In this document: positions 10,248 to 19,252 of the stretch, one piece after another
Layout: every line of letters begins with the position of its first letter
Position numbering within the stretch: position 1 is the first letter of the stretch
Source of the DNA: Bacillus sp. NTK071
GTDB taxonomy: Bacteria > Bacillota > Bacilli > Bacillales > Guptibacillaceae
Direction: 5' to 3'
Assembly (NCBI RefSeq): GCF_017303315.1
Contig: NZ_JAFKOI010000002.1
Coordinates: 155,396 to 219,395 of the forward strand
Length of the DNA stretch: 64,000 bases
Made by a program: the position numbers and the translations under genes
The notes under the pieces: model-generated
Databases searched by the model: none
What the model saw: only the letters and a program-made list of their open reading frames with translations
Told to the model about the DNA's origin: nothing

Positions 10248-10283
10248 AAAAAACACCCGCTCCAGATTTCCTGGACGGATGTG
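10248..10283 (-). terminator. Terminator of the AbrB-like gene
   Basis: Imperfect hairpin (ACACCCGCTCCAG paired with CTGGACGGATGT) directly after the AbrB-like stop codon, followed on the reverse strand by seven T residues. Confidence 0.75.
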
Positions 10284-10292
10284 CATTAACTA

Positions 10293-10598
10293 CTATTCTG
10301 CCTTTTGCATCTCTTTCGAATTAACTCCCAATTTCATCTCAAGCTCTTGCTTCATAATTGCCATACCCTCTGGACTTAGAATAATGTTTCCATTTCCAAA
10401 CACCATGTTTTCATTGAAAACTTCTCCGGTAATCATACAGGCCATATCTGCCTGATATTTTTGCAAAATGATTTTATTTTCGCTCGTAAATATTTCAATT
10501 GGATCTTTCACCTGAATATCAAGTGTACGTCTAAGTTCTTTTGGAATGACAATTCGGCCTAGCTCATCGATTTTCCTAACTACACCAGTGCTCTTCAT
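10293..10598 (-). CDS. abrB: AbrB/Abh-type transition-state regulator
   Basis: A 101-residue DNA-binding protein with the swapped-hairpin AbrB fold: MKSTGVVRKIDELGR, IVIPKELRRTLDI and the Arg/Lys residues that contact DNA are all present, and the C-terminal multimerisation part (about 52-95, CMITGEVFNENMVFGNG) follows. Bacillus species use AbrB and Abh to hold stationary-phase genes off during growth. The start is the ATG at 10598, placed 7 bases after GGAGG; the ATG at 10604 lies too close to it. It may be one of several paralogues; the name is by family. Confidence 0.85.
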   Translation of the reverse strand: MKSTGVVRKIDELGRIVIPKELRRTLDIQVKDPIEIFTSENKIILQKYQADMACMITGEVFNENMVFGNGNIILSPEGMAIMKQELEMKLGVNSKEMQKAE

Positions 10599-10889
10599 GC
10601 TCATTCCTCCCTTTCGTTTTAAAGAACGAGTATCGGTTTATTTAATCATAATACCAATGCTTCTATTTAGCAATGGAAAAGTTCCAAAATTCTGTAAATT
10701 TACATTTAATATCTATTTAGAACCTTTTTCAATTTGAAATAACTCATCCCTGCCTACTAGAATTCGAGAATGAAAAGGTAACAAAATTAATTCTTATAAT
10801 AGATCCTGCTTTTTATTCACTTAATCAAGTAGATAAATCAAATTATTAAAATTCGTTAAAACTAGTAATTTATAGTTTAATCTCACAAA

Positions 10890-10904
10890 GTTTAGGGGAT
10901 AAAC
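10890..10904. promoter_or_regulatory. Operator-like palindrome 1 (MarR box)
   Basis: GTTTAGGGGATAAAC: arms GTTTA/TAAAC around a 5-base centre. Its centre is 22 bases from that of a second copy, about two helical turns. Confidence 0.6.
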
Positions 10905-10911
10905 CAATATT

Positions 10912-10926
10912 GTTTAGAGGGTAAAC
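10912..10926. promoter_or_regulatory. Operator-like palindrome 2 (MarR box)
   Basis: GTTTAGAGGGTAAAC, same arms as the copy at 10890-10904, ending about 18 bases before the MarR start codon and directly upstream of its ribosome site. Confidence 0.6.
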
Positions 10927-10943
10927 TAAAGGAGGTTGAATGG

Positions 10944-11396
10944 ATGAATCAGAAATTATGTGAAGCCGTTGCGTTATTTGAAGAAGTGATTATGTATGGA
11001 ACCGAACGTGTTATTCGGTCATTTGAGCATCAAATATTTGAAGAATATTCATCTGAACAACTTCAGATGCTTCAAATCATTTCCAAGTCTGTGCATATTT
11101 CTCCTGGAAAATTAGCTTCACTTCAAGGTGTCCACAAAAGTGCGATTTCAAATCGTTTTAAAAAGTTAGAAACAAAAGGCCTTGTTACGACAGTTGACTC
11201 AGAGGACGATCTAAGAGGAAAATCAATTGCTCTGACTGATAAAGGTCATGAAGTCGTTACGTTGTTTAATGAAGTAATCTATGAGCACGTAGAGAAAATT
11301 GTGTTAGACGACTTTCAAGAATCAGAAATAGATGATTTTCTACGTATCTTTAGAAAACTGAGCACTATTCTTAAAACAGAAGGAGACAAAAAATGA
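10944..11396 (+). CDS. MarR family transcriptional regulator
   Basis: A 150-residue winged-helix regulator. The DNA-recognition region reads ISPGKLASLQGVHKSAISNRFKKLETKGLV (split: helix at about 53-70, recognition helix at about 64-76), followed by the wing DSEDDLRGKSIALTDKG, the classic MarR signature. AAAGGAGG precedes the ATG by 8 bases. Its stop overlaps the start of the MMPL exporter gene by 4 bases, so both are translated from one message. The two GTTTA-N5-TAAAC palindromes just upstream suggest autorepression relieved by an export substrate. Confidence 0.9.
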   Translation: MNQKLCEAVALFEEVIMYGTERVIRSFEHQIFEEYSSEQLQMLQIISKSVHISPGKLASLQGVHKSAISNRFKKLETKGLVTTVDSEDDLRGKSIALTDKGHEVVTLFNEVIYEHVEKIVLDDFQESEIDDFLRIFRKLSTILKTEGDKK

Positions 11397-14023
11397 GACA
11401 ACTATTAAAATTTAAATGGCCGATCGTAATTGTTTTAATTGCCACCACAACTGTGCTATTTTTTCTTTCACCAAACCTCTCACAGCAAGCAGAAGATGCA
11501 GGTACATTTCAGCTCCCAGAAAGTTCCGATTCAAAACTTGCAGCTGACATCCTTGAAGAGGCTGGGGCTGGTGATGAAACGATTTCGGTGGTCTTTACAT
11601 ATGAGGATTCCGTTGATGAACAAACCCAAAAAGATATTTCATCTATTGCAAAAGAAATTGAACAGGAAGATTCAAGCATTACGAATGTTATTGATCCTTT
11701 TGAGAGTGACGAAACGGCGGATCAGCTCGTGTCTGAAGACAAACAGACTGTTCTTTTACCAATCACAGTTGATGGGACTAACGATGAAGTTAATGAACTA
11801 GCAAAGCATATACGCGAGGATATTATTCCAGACGATACAACAGCATATTTGACTGGAGAAGCAATTATTAATCATGATGTGAATGAAAGTGCACAGAACG
11901 GACTTGAGAAAACTGAACTTATTACCGTTGTTCTAATATTCGTCCTTCTGCTTGTTGTATTCCGATCAATTACAACACCATTTATCCCTCTCATTGCCGT
12001 AGGGATTACTTATTTACTTAGTCAATCAATTGTTGCCTATCTAATTGATTGGTTCGGCTTCCCCGTTTCCAATTACACTCAAATCTTTCTCGTTGCTGTA
12101 TTATTTGGGATAGGAACAGACTATTGTATCCTCCTTTTAAGCAGATATAAGGAAGAATTGATGCAGGGTTATAAAGTTGAAGACGCAATCGTTAACACAT
12201 ACAAGACAGCAGGTCGTACATTGTTAATTAGTGGATTAGCGGTGTTTATCGGCTTTACAGCAATTGGGTTTGCAGAATTCCCCATCTTTAAATCTGCTGT
12301 TGCAGTAGCAGTAGGTATCGCTATACTAATCATTGTCTTATTTACTCTCGTACCATTTTTCATGGCATTGTTAAATGACAAGCTATTCTGGCCATCCAAA
12401 ACATCAATCTCACACAAAGATAGTAAAGTTTGGACTGCTTTTGGCCGGTTTTCCATTAACAAGCCAATTTGGTCAATGATCCTTGTTACAGTCATTATGG
12501 TTCCACTACTTTTCACTTACGATGATCAACTCTCATTTAATACCGTTAATGAAATTGGTCAGGACTATGAATCTGTTAAAGGACTTGATGCGATAGAAGA
12601 AGGATTTGGCAAGGGGGATTCTCTTCCTATTAAAGTTATTATTCAGAAGGATAAAGAGATTGTGACGAAGGAATACCTCCCTTATATTGAAACAATTAGC
12701 AAAGAAATTGGGAAGAACAACAACGTTGACTCAGTGAGATCCATTACGAGACCAGCTGGTGAGATCATTGATGATCTTTATGTTGACTCTCAGCTTTCTC
12801 AAGTTGGAAATGGATTAAATGAGGCAACTAATGGGATTAATGATGTTCAAGATGGATTAACAGAGGTACAAAAAGGACTTCAAGATATTAATGGACAGAT
12901 TCCATCAGATGAAAATACAAGTGGACTTGAGGAGACAGTAAATGGACTTGGTCAAATCAATAACCAGCTCGGCTCCATTTCACAAAGTCTTCAGCAAACA
13001 CAAAATATTAATAGGGCTTCTCAACAACTTGGCCAAGTCCAAGAACAGTTAAAGCAAATTCAACAAGGGCTTTCTGAAGCAGGACAGGCTTCGGAACTAA
13101 GTGGTGGAATTTCTCAGCTATCAGAAGGTGTTGGATCTTCAATTGATGGGTTGAAAGAAATAAATAAAGGACTGAAAGACGCGGCAGATCTCGTTAGTGA
13201 AATGGGTGAGTCTCAATCCCTGCGTGACACAAGTGTATTCATTCCTAATGGCACACTTGAGAATAAAGACTTTGAACCTGCTATTGAGAGATATGCTTTT
13301 GACGACCGGAAAGCTGTTATGTTAGAAGTCGTTTTAAAAGATGACCCCTATTCAGCTGAAGCAATAAATTCAGTTCAAGAAATAAAAGATACTGTATCAA
13401 GTACAATTAATGGAACACCGCTTGAAGATGCTACTGTTGCTTATGGTGGTGTATCAAGTATTAATAACGACTTATCTGATATATCAACAAGTGACTTTAC
13501 ACGAACGGTAATCATCATGCTTGTCGGATTATTTATTATCTTAACGATACTTTTCCGCTCCATGATAATGCCGATTGTTATGATTGGATCACTTCTGTTA
13601 ACGTATTATACTTCTATGGCTATTTCAGAGCTGATCTTTATCAATCTAATGGGATACGATGGAATCATATGGGCAGTACCATTCTTTGGTTTCGTCATGC
13701 TCATTGCGCTAGGAGTGGATTACTCAATTTTCTTATTGGACCGTTTTAAAGAAGAAGCCTCCATTGGGATTAACGAAGCAATGCATCACTCGATGGCAAA
13801 AATGGGTACCGTTGTTATCACTGCAGCAATTATTCTTGCAGGAACGTTTGGCGCTATGATGCCTTCTGGAGTACTCAGCTTAATGCAAATTGCTACCATT
13901 GTTATTACAGGCCTACTTCTATATGGACTAATTGTCCTTCCGCTCCTCATTCCAGCGATTACCGTTTCATTTGGCAAAGGAATTTGGTGGCCATTTAAAC
14001 AAAATCAGTCAAATAAATCTTAG
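11393..14023 (+). CDS. MMPL/RND family exporter
   Basis: An 876-residue membrane pump of the MMPL branch of the RND superfamily. It has the duplicated layout: a membrane helix at the N-terminus, an outside domain (~30-170), a five-helix block (~175-335) with FGIGTDYCILLLSRYKEE, a second membrane helix and outside domain, and a last helix block (~715-865) with ALGVDYSIFLLDRFKEE. The Asp in each of these motifs carries the proton relay. The second outside domain contains a long Gln/Gly/Asn-rich coiled-coil-like stretch (about 480-615) typical of Gram-positive YdfJ-like members. The likely role is export of lipids, antibiotics or other hydrophobic compounds. Paired with a MarR regulator. Confidence 0.88.
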   Translation: MRQLLKFKWPIVIVLIATTTVLFFLSPNLSQQAEDAGTFQLPESSDSKLAADILEEAGAGDETISVVFTYEDSVDEQTQKDISSIAKEIEQEDSSITNVIDPFESDETADQLVSEDKQTVLLPITVDGTNDEVNELAKHIREDIIPDDTTAYLTGEAIINHDVNESAQNGLEKTELITVVLIFVLLLVVFRSITTPFIPLIAVGITYLLSQSIVAYLIDWFGFPVSNYTQIFLVAVLFGIGTDYCILLLSRYKEELMQGYKVEDAIVNTYKTAGRTLLISGLAVFIGFTAIGFAEFPIFKSAVAVAVGIAILIIVLFTLVPFFMALLNDKLFWPSKTSISHKDSKVWTAFGRFSINKPIWSMILVTVIMVPLLFTYDDQLSFNTVNEIGQDYESVKGLDAIEEGFGKGDSLPIKVIIQKDKEIVTKEYLPYIETISKEIGKNNNVDSVRSITRPAGEIIDDLYVDSQLSQVGNGLNEATNGINDVQDGLTEVQKGLQDINGQIPSDENTSGLEETVNGLGQINNQLGSISQSLQQTQNINRASQQLGQVQEQLKQIQQGLSEAGQASELSGGISQLSEGVGSSIDGLKEINKGLKDAADLVSEMGESQSLRDTSVFIPNGTLENKDFEPAIERYAFDDRKAVMLEVVLKDDPYSAEAINSVQEIKDTVSSTINGTPLEDATVAYGGVSSINNDLSDISTSDFTRTVIIMLVGLFIILTILFRSMIMPIVMIGSLLLTYYTSMAISELIFINLMGYDGIIWAVPFFGFVMLIALGVDYSIFLLDRFKEEASIGINEAMHHSMAKMGTVVITAAIILAGTFGAMMPSGVLSLMQIATIVITGLLLYGLIVLPLLIPAITVSFGKGIWWPFKQNQSNKS

Positions 14024-14051
14024 TAGCAGAAAAATTGCTAGAGGTAATATG

Positions 14052-14080
14052 AAAAGGTGTTCCAATTGGAACACCTTTTT
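14052..14080. terminator. Bidirectional terminator between MMPL gene and ECF sigma gene
   Basis: A self-complementary stem centred on CCAATTGG with arms AAAGGTGTTCC/GGAACACCTTT, flanked by A and T runs. It ends the MMPL message and, on the other strand, the YtrA operon. Confidence 0.9.
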
Positions 14081-14602
14081 TCATGCTGTATCATGATGTT
14101 GAAATTCATCAACTATCTTGCTTTTCATCACGATCCGCGCTCTGTGTATACGCGATTTAACTGCTCCAGGTGATAATTTAAGTTTACACGCAATCTCTTT
14201 TTCTTTCAGTTGATGGTGATAGTACAACCGAAAGACTGATCGAAGTTTTGGTGATAACGTGCTTATTAAATCACCTATCCCTTCCTCTAATTGAGCGTTT
14301 TCACATTCCTTCTCTACAGTAGAGTCTAGCGGTAGATCTGTTAACTGTGGGTAAATGTCTATAGATACTAAAACAACTTTTTTCTGTTTTCTTAGTAAAT
14401 CAATTGCTTTACGAGTAGCTACAGTCGACAACCATGAACCAACTTTTGCTTCGTTTTCGATCTCCATTAGTTTATCAAAAGCGGTGATAAACGTTTCTTG
14501 AAGCACATCTTCTGCAAGACCATGATCTTTTGTTACCTTAATTGCACTGAAGTAAACACGCTTATAGTGTTGGTTATATAAATCATGAAACGTTATTTCC
14601 AT
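14081..14602 (-). CDS. ECF-type sigma factor at the end of the YtrA operon
   Basis: A 173-residue group 4 sigma factor: region 2 at about 10-75 (HGLAEDVLQETFITAF, then WLSTVATRKAIDLLRK) and region 4 at about 115-165 (LSPGAVKSRIHRARIVMKSK). It begins 11 bases after the permease stop, with its GTGAGG ribosome site overlapping that stop codon, so it is the fourth gene of the ytrA-ytrB-permease unit. No anti-sigma gene is adjacent. Control may therefore act through the operon's GntR regulator or through the ABC system itself. Confidence 0.85.
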   Translation of the reverse strand: MEITFHDLYNQHYKRVYFSAIKVTKDHGLAEDVLQETFITAFDKLMEIENEAKVGSWLSTVATRKAIDLLRKQKKVVLVSIDIYPQLTDLPLDSTVEKECENAQLEEGIGDLISTLSPKLRSVFRLYYHHQLKEKEIACKLKLSPGAVKSRIHRARIVMKSKIVDEFQHHDTA

Positions 14603-14613
14603 AAGCTATAACC

Positions 14614-16638
14614 TCACTTTACATCTTGGAAGTAGTCTTTAATAAAATCAGGCGCGTCCTCTTTGTTAAATGATAATACATCAAAGAAATCCTTCCCTTC
14701 ATCATAATGAATACCAATTACGTACCTACCATCGCTTGCATTCCGCTCACCCTTCAACGCTTCCTCAATTTGTTTATCATCGGTTATTGTCAAATGTCTT
14801 TCCGTTACAGCCGATAAATCTCCATTCATCATTTGATGATACACATCTTCCGGATACTGACTTTGACCAATTTCCATAGAATAGACATTCAGATGATCGA
14901 TTTCATCAATATTTAGGAACGCTTTATCATATAGATTTACTTCTTTTAACCATTTAGTAGTGTTCTTATAAGAAGTCGGAATCATCATATTGCGATGATA
15001 AGTGTATTCTTCACTTTCTGTTTCATTATCTAATGTTACTAAAACGTACGATTGTAAGCCTACGGGACTCATCATCTCTTCGAATGAAAGAGCATTAATA
15101 TCCGATTCCATATGAGTGAAGAATTCATTGATCTTCTTAGGATCAACAATGACCGCTTCTGTATCATCTGGCCCCTGTGGACGAATGCTTACTTTCTCAA
15201 CTCTTAATCGATCAAGATTCATAGTAGGGTAAGCTATTTTTTTAAATTCTTCTGTTTCCCATACTTCTTTAAGTTCTGAGTTTACATCTTTAGGATTAAT
15301 TTGGTATGTCCGCTGAACCTCTTCTCCATTCTTCATTTTGTATGAAATAAAATATTGCCTTCCACTTCTATTCAATGGATCTCCTTGTCGAATAAATTCT
15401 TTATGCAATGTGCGTATCGCATTAATTGTGTCTTCCGATCGAATGAAAGAGACTGTTTTATTATTTAACATTGCATCTTCATATTCGTAATAAGTATCTC
15501 CTATATAAACATGTTCAACTTCGTTTAATGCAGGAACATAGCTTTCATATTTTTGCCAGAATACCGGAATAATTGAAGCTATTAAACTAGCAGCGACCCC
15601 ATAAACTAGAATCCCCTTTGCATGTTCGAATGTGAAAACACGCCAGGTTTTTGCAATCAGCATAGACGCTAACAAGTAGCCAATAATAATACCAAGTAAA
15701 TAGCCCACTACAATCCACGTTATCGATGATTGTGTCTCACCAAAATACATCCCCACAAACAATGCGAAGCAAAGTGTCATACTGAACTTCAAAACGGGTT
15801 TTAGCGAATGTAATGCTATCGCCTGCGTAGCTGATTCAAGTGGTCGTTTCTGATAAATTAACCTTGCAATAAAATAAAGTAGAATCGAAATAACAAAATA
15901 AATAGCTAACGATAGGTAGTTAACTCTTAGGATTTCTTCTTGACCTGGGAATTGATTCGTTTCTAATACATCAGTAATAGGAGAAAAATACTCAAATGTT
16001 TGATTCAAATGATTCAATTCTGCATAACCAGATATAAAAAAGCTAACATGGAACGTAATTAGAGCATATATACCTGCTGGAAAAAGTAGGAGTATATAAG
16101 TCAGCACTCCCTGAACAGCCGATAATCCAGTTAGTGTTCCAACGAAAACGCCTGTTATGAACGTAAGCAAAGTAACAACCACCATCAATAGCATCCAGTA
16201 TCCTAAATCTCCAAGTGTATAGAAGTTTGATACATCGACAAATATGTAGAACATAAACATGATAATACTTATAATTACTATCGGAATAACTAATAAGAAT
16301 ATTCCAGAACCTACTTGGTGTCGGTAAAGAGCTTCGCGACGTATTGGTAAGCTATGCATAAAGTCAGATGAAGCATTCACATGCATATACCGAAGCAAGA
16401 AGACCGCCATCAGAACGGGTGTGATAAACAAGAAAAGAGCTTGAAACTCAAAGATGAAAGTATGATCGAAAAGGCCTGCAACGTTTGAACTTATACCATA
16501 ATCGTTACTTAACGCCATCGCTAGTTGTAAAGGCAACGTGAATAAAAGGCCAACCAAATATAAAATACTGATCCACCCTACATTTCTAAAGTTCTGTTTG
16601 AATAATTCCTTTCTAAACGAGGACGTTATCGATGGCAT
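14614..16638 (-). CDS. ABC-2 type permease of the YtrA-controlled operon
   Basis: A 674-residue membrane protein: about six helices in residues 20-270, one or two around 280-365, then a long soluble domain (~375-674) rich in charged residues that most likely faces outward. The layout is that of the large permeases paired with YtrB-like ATPases in Bacillaceae. The start ATG (16638) overlaps the ATPase gene by 26 bases and has GGGAGG upstream. The substrate is unknown; B. subtilis ytr genes respond to cell-wall antibiotics and are linked to wall remodelling, so an envelope role is plausible. Confidence 0.8.
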   Translation of the reverse strand: MPSITSSFRKELFKQNFRNVGWISILYLVGLLFTLPLQLAMALSNDYGISSNVAGLFDHTFIFEFQALFLFITPVLMAVFLLRYMHVNASSDFMHSLPIRREALYRHQVGSGIFLLVIPIVIISIIMFMFYIFVDVSNFYTLGDLGYWMLLMVVVTLLTFITGVFVGTLTGLSAVQGVLTYILLLFPAGIYALITFHVSFFISGYAELNHLNQTFEYFSPITDVLETNQFPGQEEILRVNYLSLAIYFVISILLYFIARLIYQKRPLESATQAIALHSLKPVLKFSMTLCFALFVGMYFGETQSSITWIVVGYLLGIIIGYLLASMLIAKTWRVFTFEHAKGILVYGVAASLIASIIPVFWQKYESYVPALNEVEHVYIGDTYYEYEDAMLNNKTVSFIRSEDTINAIRTLHKEFIRQGDPLNRSGRQYFISYKMKNGEEVQRTYQINPKDVNSELKEVWETEEFKKIAYPTMNLDRLRVEKVSIRPQGPDDTEAVIVDPKKINEFFTHMESDINALSFEEMMSPVGLQSYVLVTLDNETESEEYTYHRNMMIPTSYKNTTKWLKEVNLYDKAFLNIDEIDHLNVYSMEIGQSQYPEDVYHQMMNGDLSAVTERHLTITDDKQIEEALKGERNASDGRYVIGIHYDEGKDFFDVLSFNKEDAPDFIKDYFQDVK

Positions 16639-17512
16639 ACCCTACACCTCCCATTTCGTAAATAAATATCTCTTCTAACGTTAGTTGCAAACGATCAAAA
16701 ACGATTGGAGAATACTTTTGAATTTCGGTAATCACTTTCTGTTCCTCCCCTTTCACAATCATTAGAAGGACACTACCTCTTTTCTCCTGATGTAAAATAG
16801 TTAAATTACTTTCTAAGAGTTTCTCATCCTCTTCTTTAAACGCTACTTGAACTTTATGCACGTCAGCTTTTAATTCATCCAGATCGCGTTCAAGTAGAAT
16901 TCTACCATCATGTAAAATCCCAACATGGTCACAAATATCCTCTACTTCACGCAAGTTATGAGATGAGATCAACACAGTCATTTCACGATCAGCTACATCC
17001 TGAATGATTAAGCTTCTCACTTTCTTTCTCATTACTGCATCTAATCCATCAAAAGGTTCATCAAGAATCAGAACATCTGGCTTAATAGACAAGGACAACC
17101 AGAAGGCGACTTGTCTTTGCATTCCTTTTGAAAACTGACTTATTTTTTTATTTTCATCCAAATTAAACGATTCCTGCAGCTTTACATAATGATCCTCATC
17201 CCAGCCCTCATATAAATCCCGATAGTAATTCGCCATCTGCCTTACTGTATATTGTGGTAAGTAATAAGGAGCATCTGGAACAAAAACTATTCTTTTTTTA
17301 ATTGAAACATTTTCGAAGACGCTTTCTTCTAGTACATGAAGTTGACCATCATCTGGTTTAAGAATACCAGCTATGATGCGCATCAACGTTGTTTTCCCAG
17401 CTCCATTCGATCCTAGCAATCCATAAATTGAACCTTGAGCAACAGTAAAGCTCACATCGTTTAGAATCTTATTTTTATCAAAGATTTTATGTATTCCTCT
17501 TACGTTAATCAT
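16613..17512 (-). CDS. ytrB: ABC transporter ATP-binding protein, YtrB-like
   Basis: A 299-residue ATPase. Walker A GSNGAGKTT is near 34-42, the signature FSKGMQRQ near 133, Walker B VLILDEPFDGLD near 152 and the switch His in SSHNLREVEDI near 187. This is the ABC-2 exporter type with a C-terminal extension. The start is the ATG at 17512, 8 bases after GGAGG; its beginning overlaps the end of the GntR gene by 8 bases. It powers the permease encoded next. Repression by the YtrA-like regulator is expected. Confidence 0.9.
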   Translation of the reverse strand: MINVRGIHKIFDKNKILNDVSFTVAQGSIYGLLGSNGAGKTTLMRIIAGILKPDDGQLHVLEESVFENVSIKKRIVFVPDAPYYLPQYTVRQMANYYRDLYEGWDEDHYVKLQESFNLDENKKISQFSKGMQRQVAFWLSLSIKPDVLILDEPFDGLDAVMRKKVRSLIIQDVADREMTVLISSHNLREVEDICDHVGILHDGRILLERDLDELKADVHKVQVAFKEEDEKLLESNLTILHQEKRGSVLLMIVKGEEQKVITEIQKYSPIVFDRLQLTLEEIFIYEMGGVGYAIDNVLV

Positions 17513-17882
17513 CCTGTCTCCCTCCATCTATTTCATTAATAAGCAACTCAATTTCTTCAGCTGTCATACCAAGATAAATAGCCTCTGCTAGTAACTTCTT
17601 CAATTGCTCTCGCACTTTCTTCAACTCCTCTACATTCTCCAATTTTTTCGATGGATGAACGAAGCTTCCTTTTCCTTTCACAGAATAGATATATCCTTGA
17701 GACTCTAGCTCTCTATATGCTTTTTGTATTGTATTGGGGTTAATCGTTAGCTGATGGGCAAGTTCTCGGACAGAAGGAAGTTTTTGATCATCTTTAAGGA
17801 CATCTTTAATAATGAGTTGTTTCACTTTATCTACTAATTGTACGTAGATGGCCTTTCGACTTCTAAAATCCAATTCAAACAT
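17505..17882 (-). CDS. ytrA: GntR family regulator, YtrA-type
   Basis: A short 125-residue GntR protein of the YtrA subfamily: winged helix in about residues 1-75 (SRKAIYVQLVDKVKQLI, LPSVRELAHQLTINPNTIQK, GYIYSVKGKGSFV) and a small helical dimer domain instead of a large ligand domain. The start is the ATG at 17882, where GGAGGTGAAGTA precedes it. The open frame extends further upstream to 18065, but that part contains the promoter. First gene of an overlapping four-gene operon with an ATPase, a permease and a sigma factor. Confidence 0.9.
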   Translation of the reverse strand: MFELDFRSRKAIYVQLVDKVKQLIIKDVLKDDQKLPSVRELAHQLTINPNTIQKAYRELESQGYIYSVKGKGSFVHPSKKLENVEELKKVREQLKKLLAEAIYLGMTAEEIELLINEIDGGRQDD

Positions 17883-17920
17883 TACTTCACCTCCATATAT
17901 CACGTCATTCATCTGTATTA

Positions 17921-17959
17921 ACTGTATTAATATATATAGTACAGTATTAGTATATCCAA
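17921..17959 (-). promoter_or_regulatory. Promoter and YtrA-type operator of the ABC operon
   Basis: Reverse strand: TTGGAT (17954-17959), 17 bases, TATATA (17931-17936). An inverted repeat ACTGTA (17921-17926) / TACAGT (17940-17945) straddles the -10 element, with extra CTGTATTA repeats beside it, as expected for a repressor blocking RNA polymerase. Confidence 0.55.
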
Positions 17960-18012
17960 TATAGTATAGTTTGAGAAGAGTTTTTTGAAAAATGGGTGAG
18001 ACGTTTACAAAA

Positions 18013-18093
18013 AAAGACTCTTTTCTAAAAGATTGTTGTTTTTGAAACAGTTTTAAAAACAACACTTTGCAAATTGGAGCGGAAATTAACCAC
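18013..18093. repeat. Degenerate copy of a dispersed intergenic repeat
   Basis: Contains AAAGACTCTTTTCT followed by AAAAGATTGTTG, and a GGAGCGGAAATTAACCAC block. Both are near-matches, the second in inverse orientation, to parts of the element at 34741-34915. Non-coding. Confidence 0.5.
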
Positions 18094-18134
18094 TAATCTA
18101 ATAGCCACAATGTCTACGAAATGAGCCATTAAAA

Positions 18135-18177
18135 AAAGCCGTACCACGAATTATCTCTACGCATGATACGGTCTTCT
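18135..18177 (-). terminator. Terminator of the PadR-DUF4188 operon
   Basis: Stem CCGTATCA / TGGTACGG with a long loop, followed on the reverse strand by CTTTTTTT; lies just after the DUF4188 gene. Confidence 0.7.
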
Positions 18178-18211
18178 TATATTCACTTATTTTTTCTGAA
18201 ATTCATACTTG

Positions 18212-18679
18212 TTATTTGCTCAGTCGTTGCTTTGCAGTACTTGTTACTGGAATAACCGCAGTATGATTTATTGCTTTCGCTAAACCAAATTTAGGCATAT
18301 TACCATAGAGGGTCTCAAAATTGTGACCTGAAATGGTATACGTTTCATGATATATTCCAACAGATGAGTTGTTTCCGACTCTTTTATTGAAATCACCCCA
18401 AGCTTTTAAATGTTTTGCACTTCTCGCATAAGAAAGCAAGTCATCTTCAGAACGCCAATATTGAATCATAAGGGTAGTACGTAAACTAAAAAAATTCTCC
18501 AAAGATAAACAGCCAAGATCCTTATTCACATAAAGTTCCTTTATCATAGGAGGCATTGCTAACAAAACCGGTAGCCATTTGTGGATGGCCCACCATTTAT
18601 TAATTCGCATTCCTATTATAAAAACTGTGAACTTATCCTCACTCTCGACTGTAAACCTTCCTGGAAAAATTTTAGTCAC
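18212..18679 (-). CDS. DUF4188 domain protein (monooxygenase-like fold)
   Basis: A 155-residue protein with the DUF4188 pattern: GRFTVE near the start, then FIIGMRINKWWAIHKWLPV, TTLMIQYWRSEDDLLSYARS and HLKAWGDFNKRV, ending with VGIYHETY and a Pro-rich tail. Relatives fold like dimeric ferredoxin-like monooxygenases and may act on small organics; the reaction is unknown. It starts 2 bases after the PadR stop codon, with a GGAGG-type site inside the PadR gene, so the pair is a tight operon and the regulator probably controls this enzyme. Confidence 0.8.
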   Translation of the reverse strand: MTKIFPGRFTVESEDKFTVFIIGMRINKWWAIHKWLPVLLAMPPMIKELYVNKDLGCLSLENFFSLRTTLMIQYWRSEDDLLSYARSAKHLKAWGDFNKRVGNNSSVGIYHETYTISGHNFETLYGNMPKFGLAKAINHTAVIPVTSTAKQRLSK

Positions 18680-18681
18680 CG

Positions 18682-19239
18682 TTATTCCTCCTTTTGATTT
18701 CTTAATTTACTCTTTGAATCCTCACACCAATCGATTGCTGCACTTGTCGTTACTAACCCATAGTCTAAAGTTAAAATCCAAAAGACCGAATCCAATTCAT
18801 CATTTAATTCGTTAGTGATCATATCTTTAATTCCCAAATACGTATTGTACCTTTCTAGAAGCTTGTTTTGCTGTTGATTTAAAAGTTCAATAGAGTGTTC
18901 GACATCCTGATGGCGACTGAAAAAAAGCTTAAGTAGTAACTCGTTTTTTTCTATTGGGATTTCCTGCAATGGCTTTTGTAGCCAAGATTGGAGTTCGTGC
19001 TCACCTTCAGCTGTTATGCTGTATTCTTTTTTGTCAGGTTTATCTTCTTGTTTAGCAACTCGAACCGAAGCATATCCTTCTTCAACCAAATTTTTAAGAA
19101 TCGGGTAGATTTGACCATAACTAATTTTCCAGAAATGATTTAGACTTCTATCAATCATTTGTTTAATCGAGTAACCTGTCGTGCAATCAGTTGTTAGCAA
19201 TCCTAAAATTGCATATTTTGTATTATTTTCCTTATTCAA
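18682..19239 (-). CDS. PadR family transcriptional regulator
   Basis: A 185-residue PadR regulator: winged helix over about residues 8-85 (YAILGLLTTDCTTGYSIKQMI, then SYGQIYPILKNLVEEGY) and a C-terminal Vir-like helical domain for dimerisation. I place the start at the TTG at 19239, preceded by AGGTGATG at proper spacing; the open frame continues upstream to 19323 through what looks like promoter sequence. It forms an operon with the DUF4188 gene. Confidence 0.85.
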   Translation of the reverse strand: MNKENNTKYAILGLLTTDCTTGYSIKQMIDRSLNHFWKISYGQIYPILKNLVEEGYASVRVAKQEDKPDKKEYSITAEGEHELQSWLQKPLQEIPIEKNELLLKLFFSRHQDVEHSIELLNQQQNKLLERYNTYLGIKDMITNELNDELDSVFWILTLDYGLVTTSAAIDWCEDSKSKLRNQKEE

Positions 19240-19252
19240 CTCTTCATCACCT

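Larger units (their letters stand above)
10605..10943. other. Intergenic region between AbrB-like gene and MarR operon
   Basis: About 340 AT-rich bases between divergent genes. The part near 10890-10926 holds the tandem palindromes listed separately; no open frame with a credible ribosome site was seen in the rest. Confidence 0.6.

Noticed and set aside
17883-18065. Long N-terminal extension of the YtrA-like regulator
   Set aside because: The stretch holds a promoter and operator-like palindrome, and a good ribosome site precedes the internal ATG at 17882.
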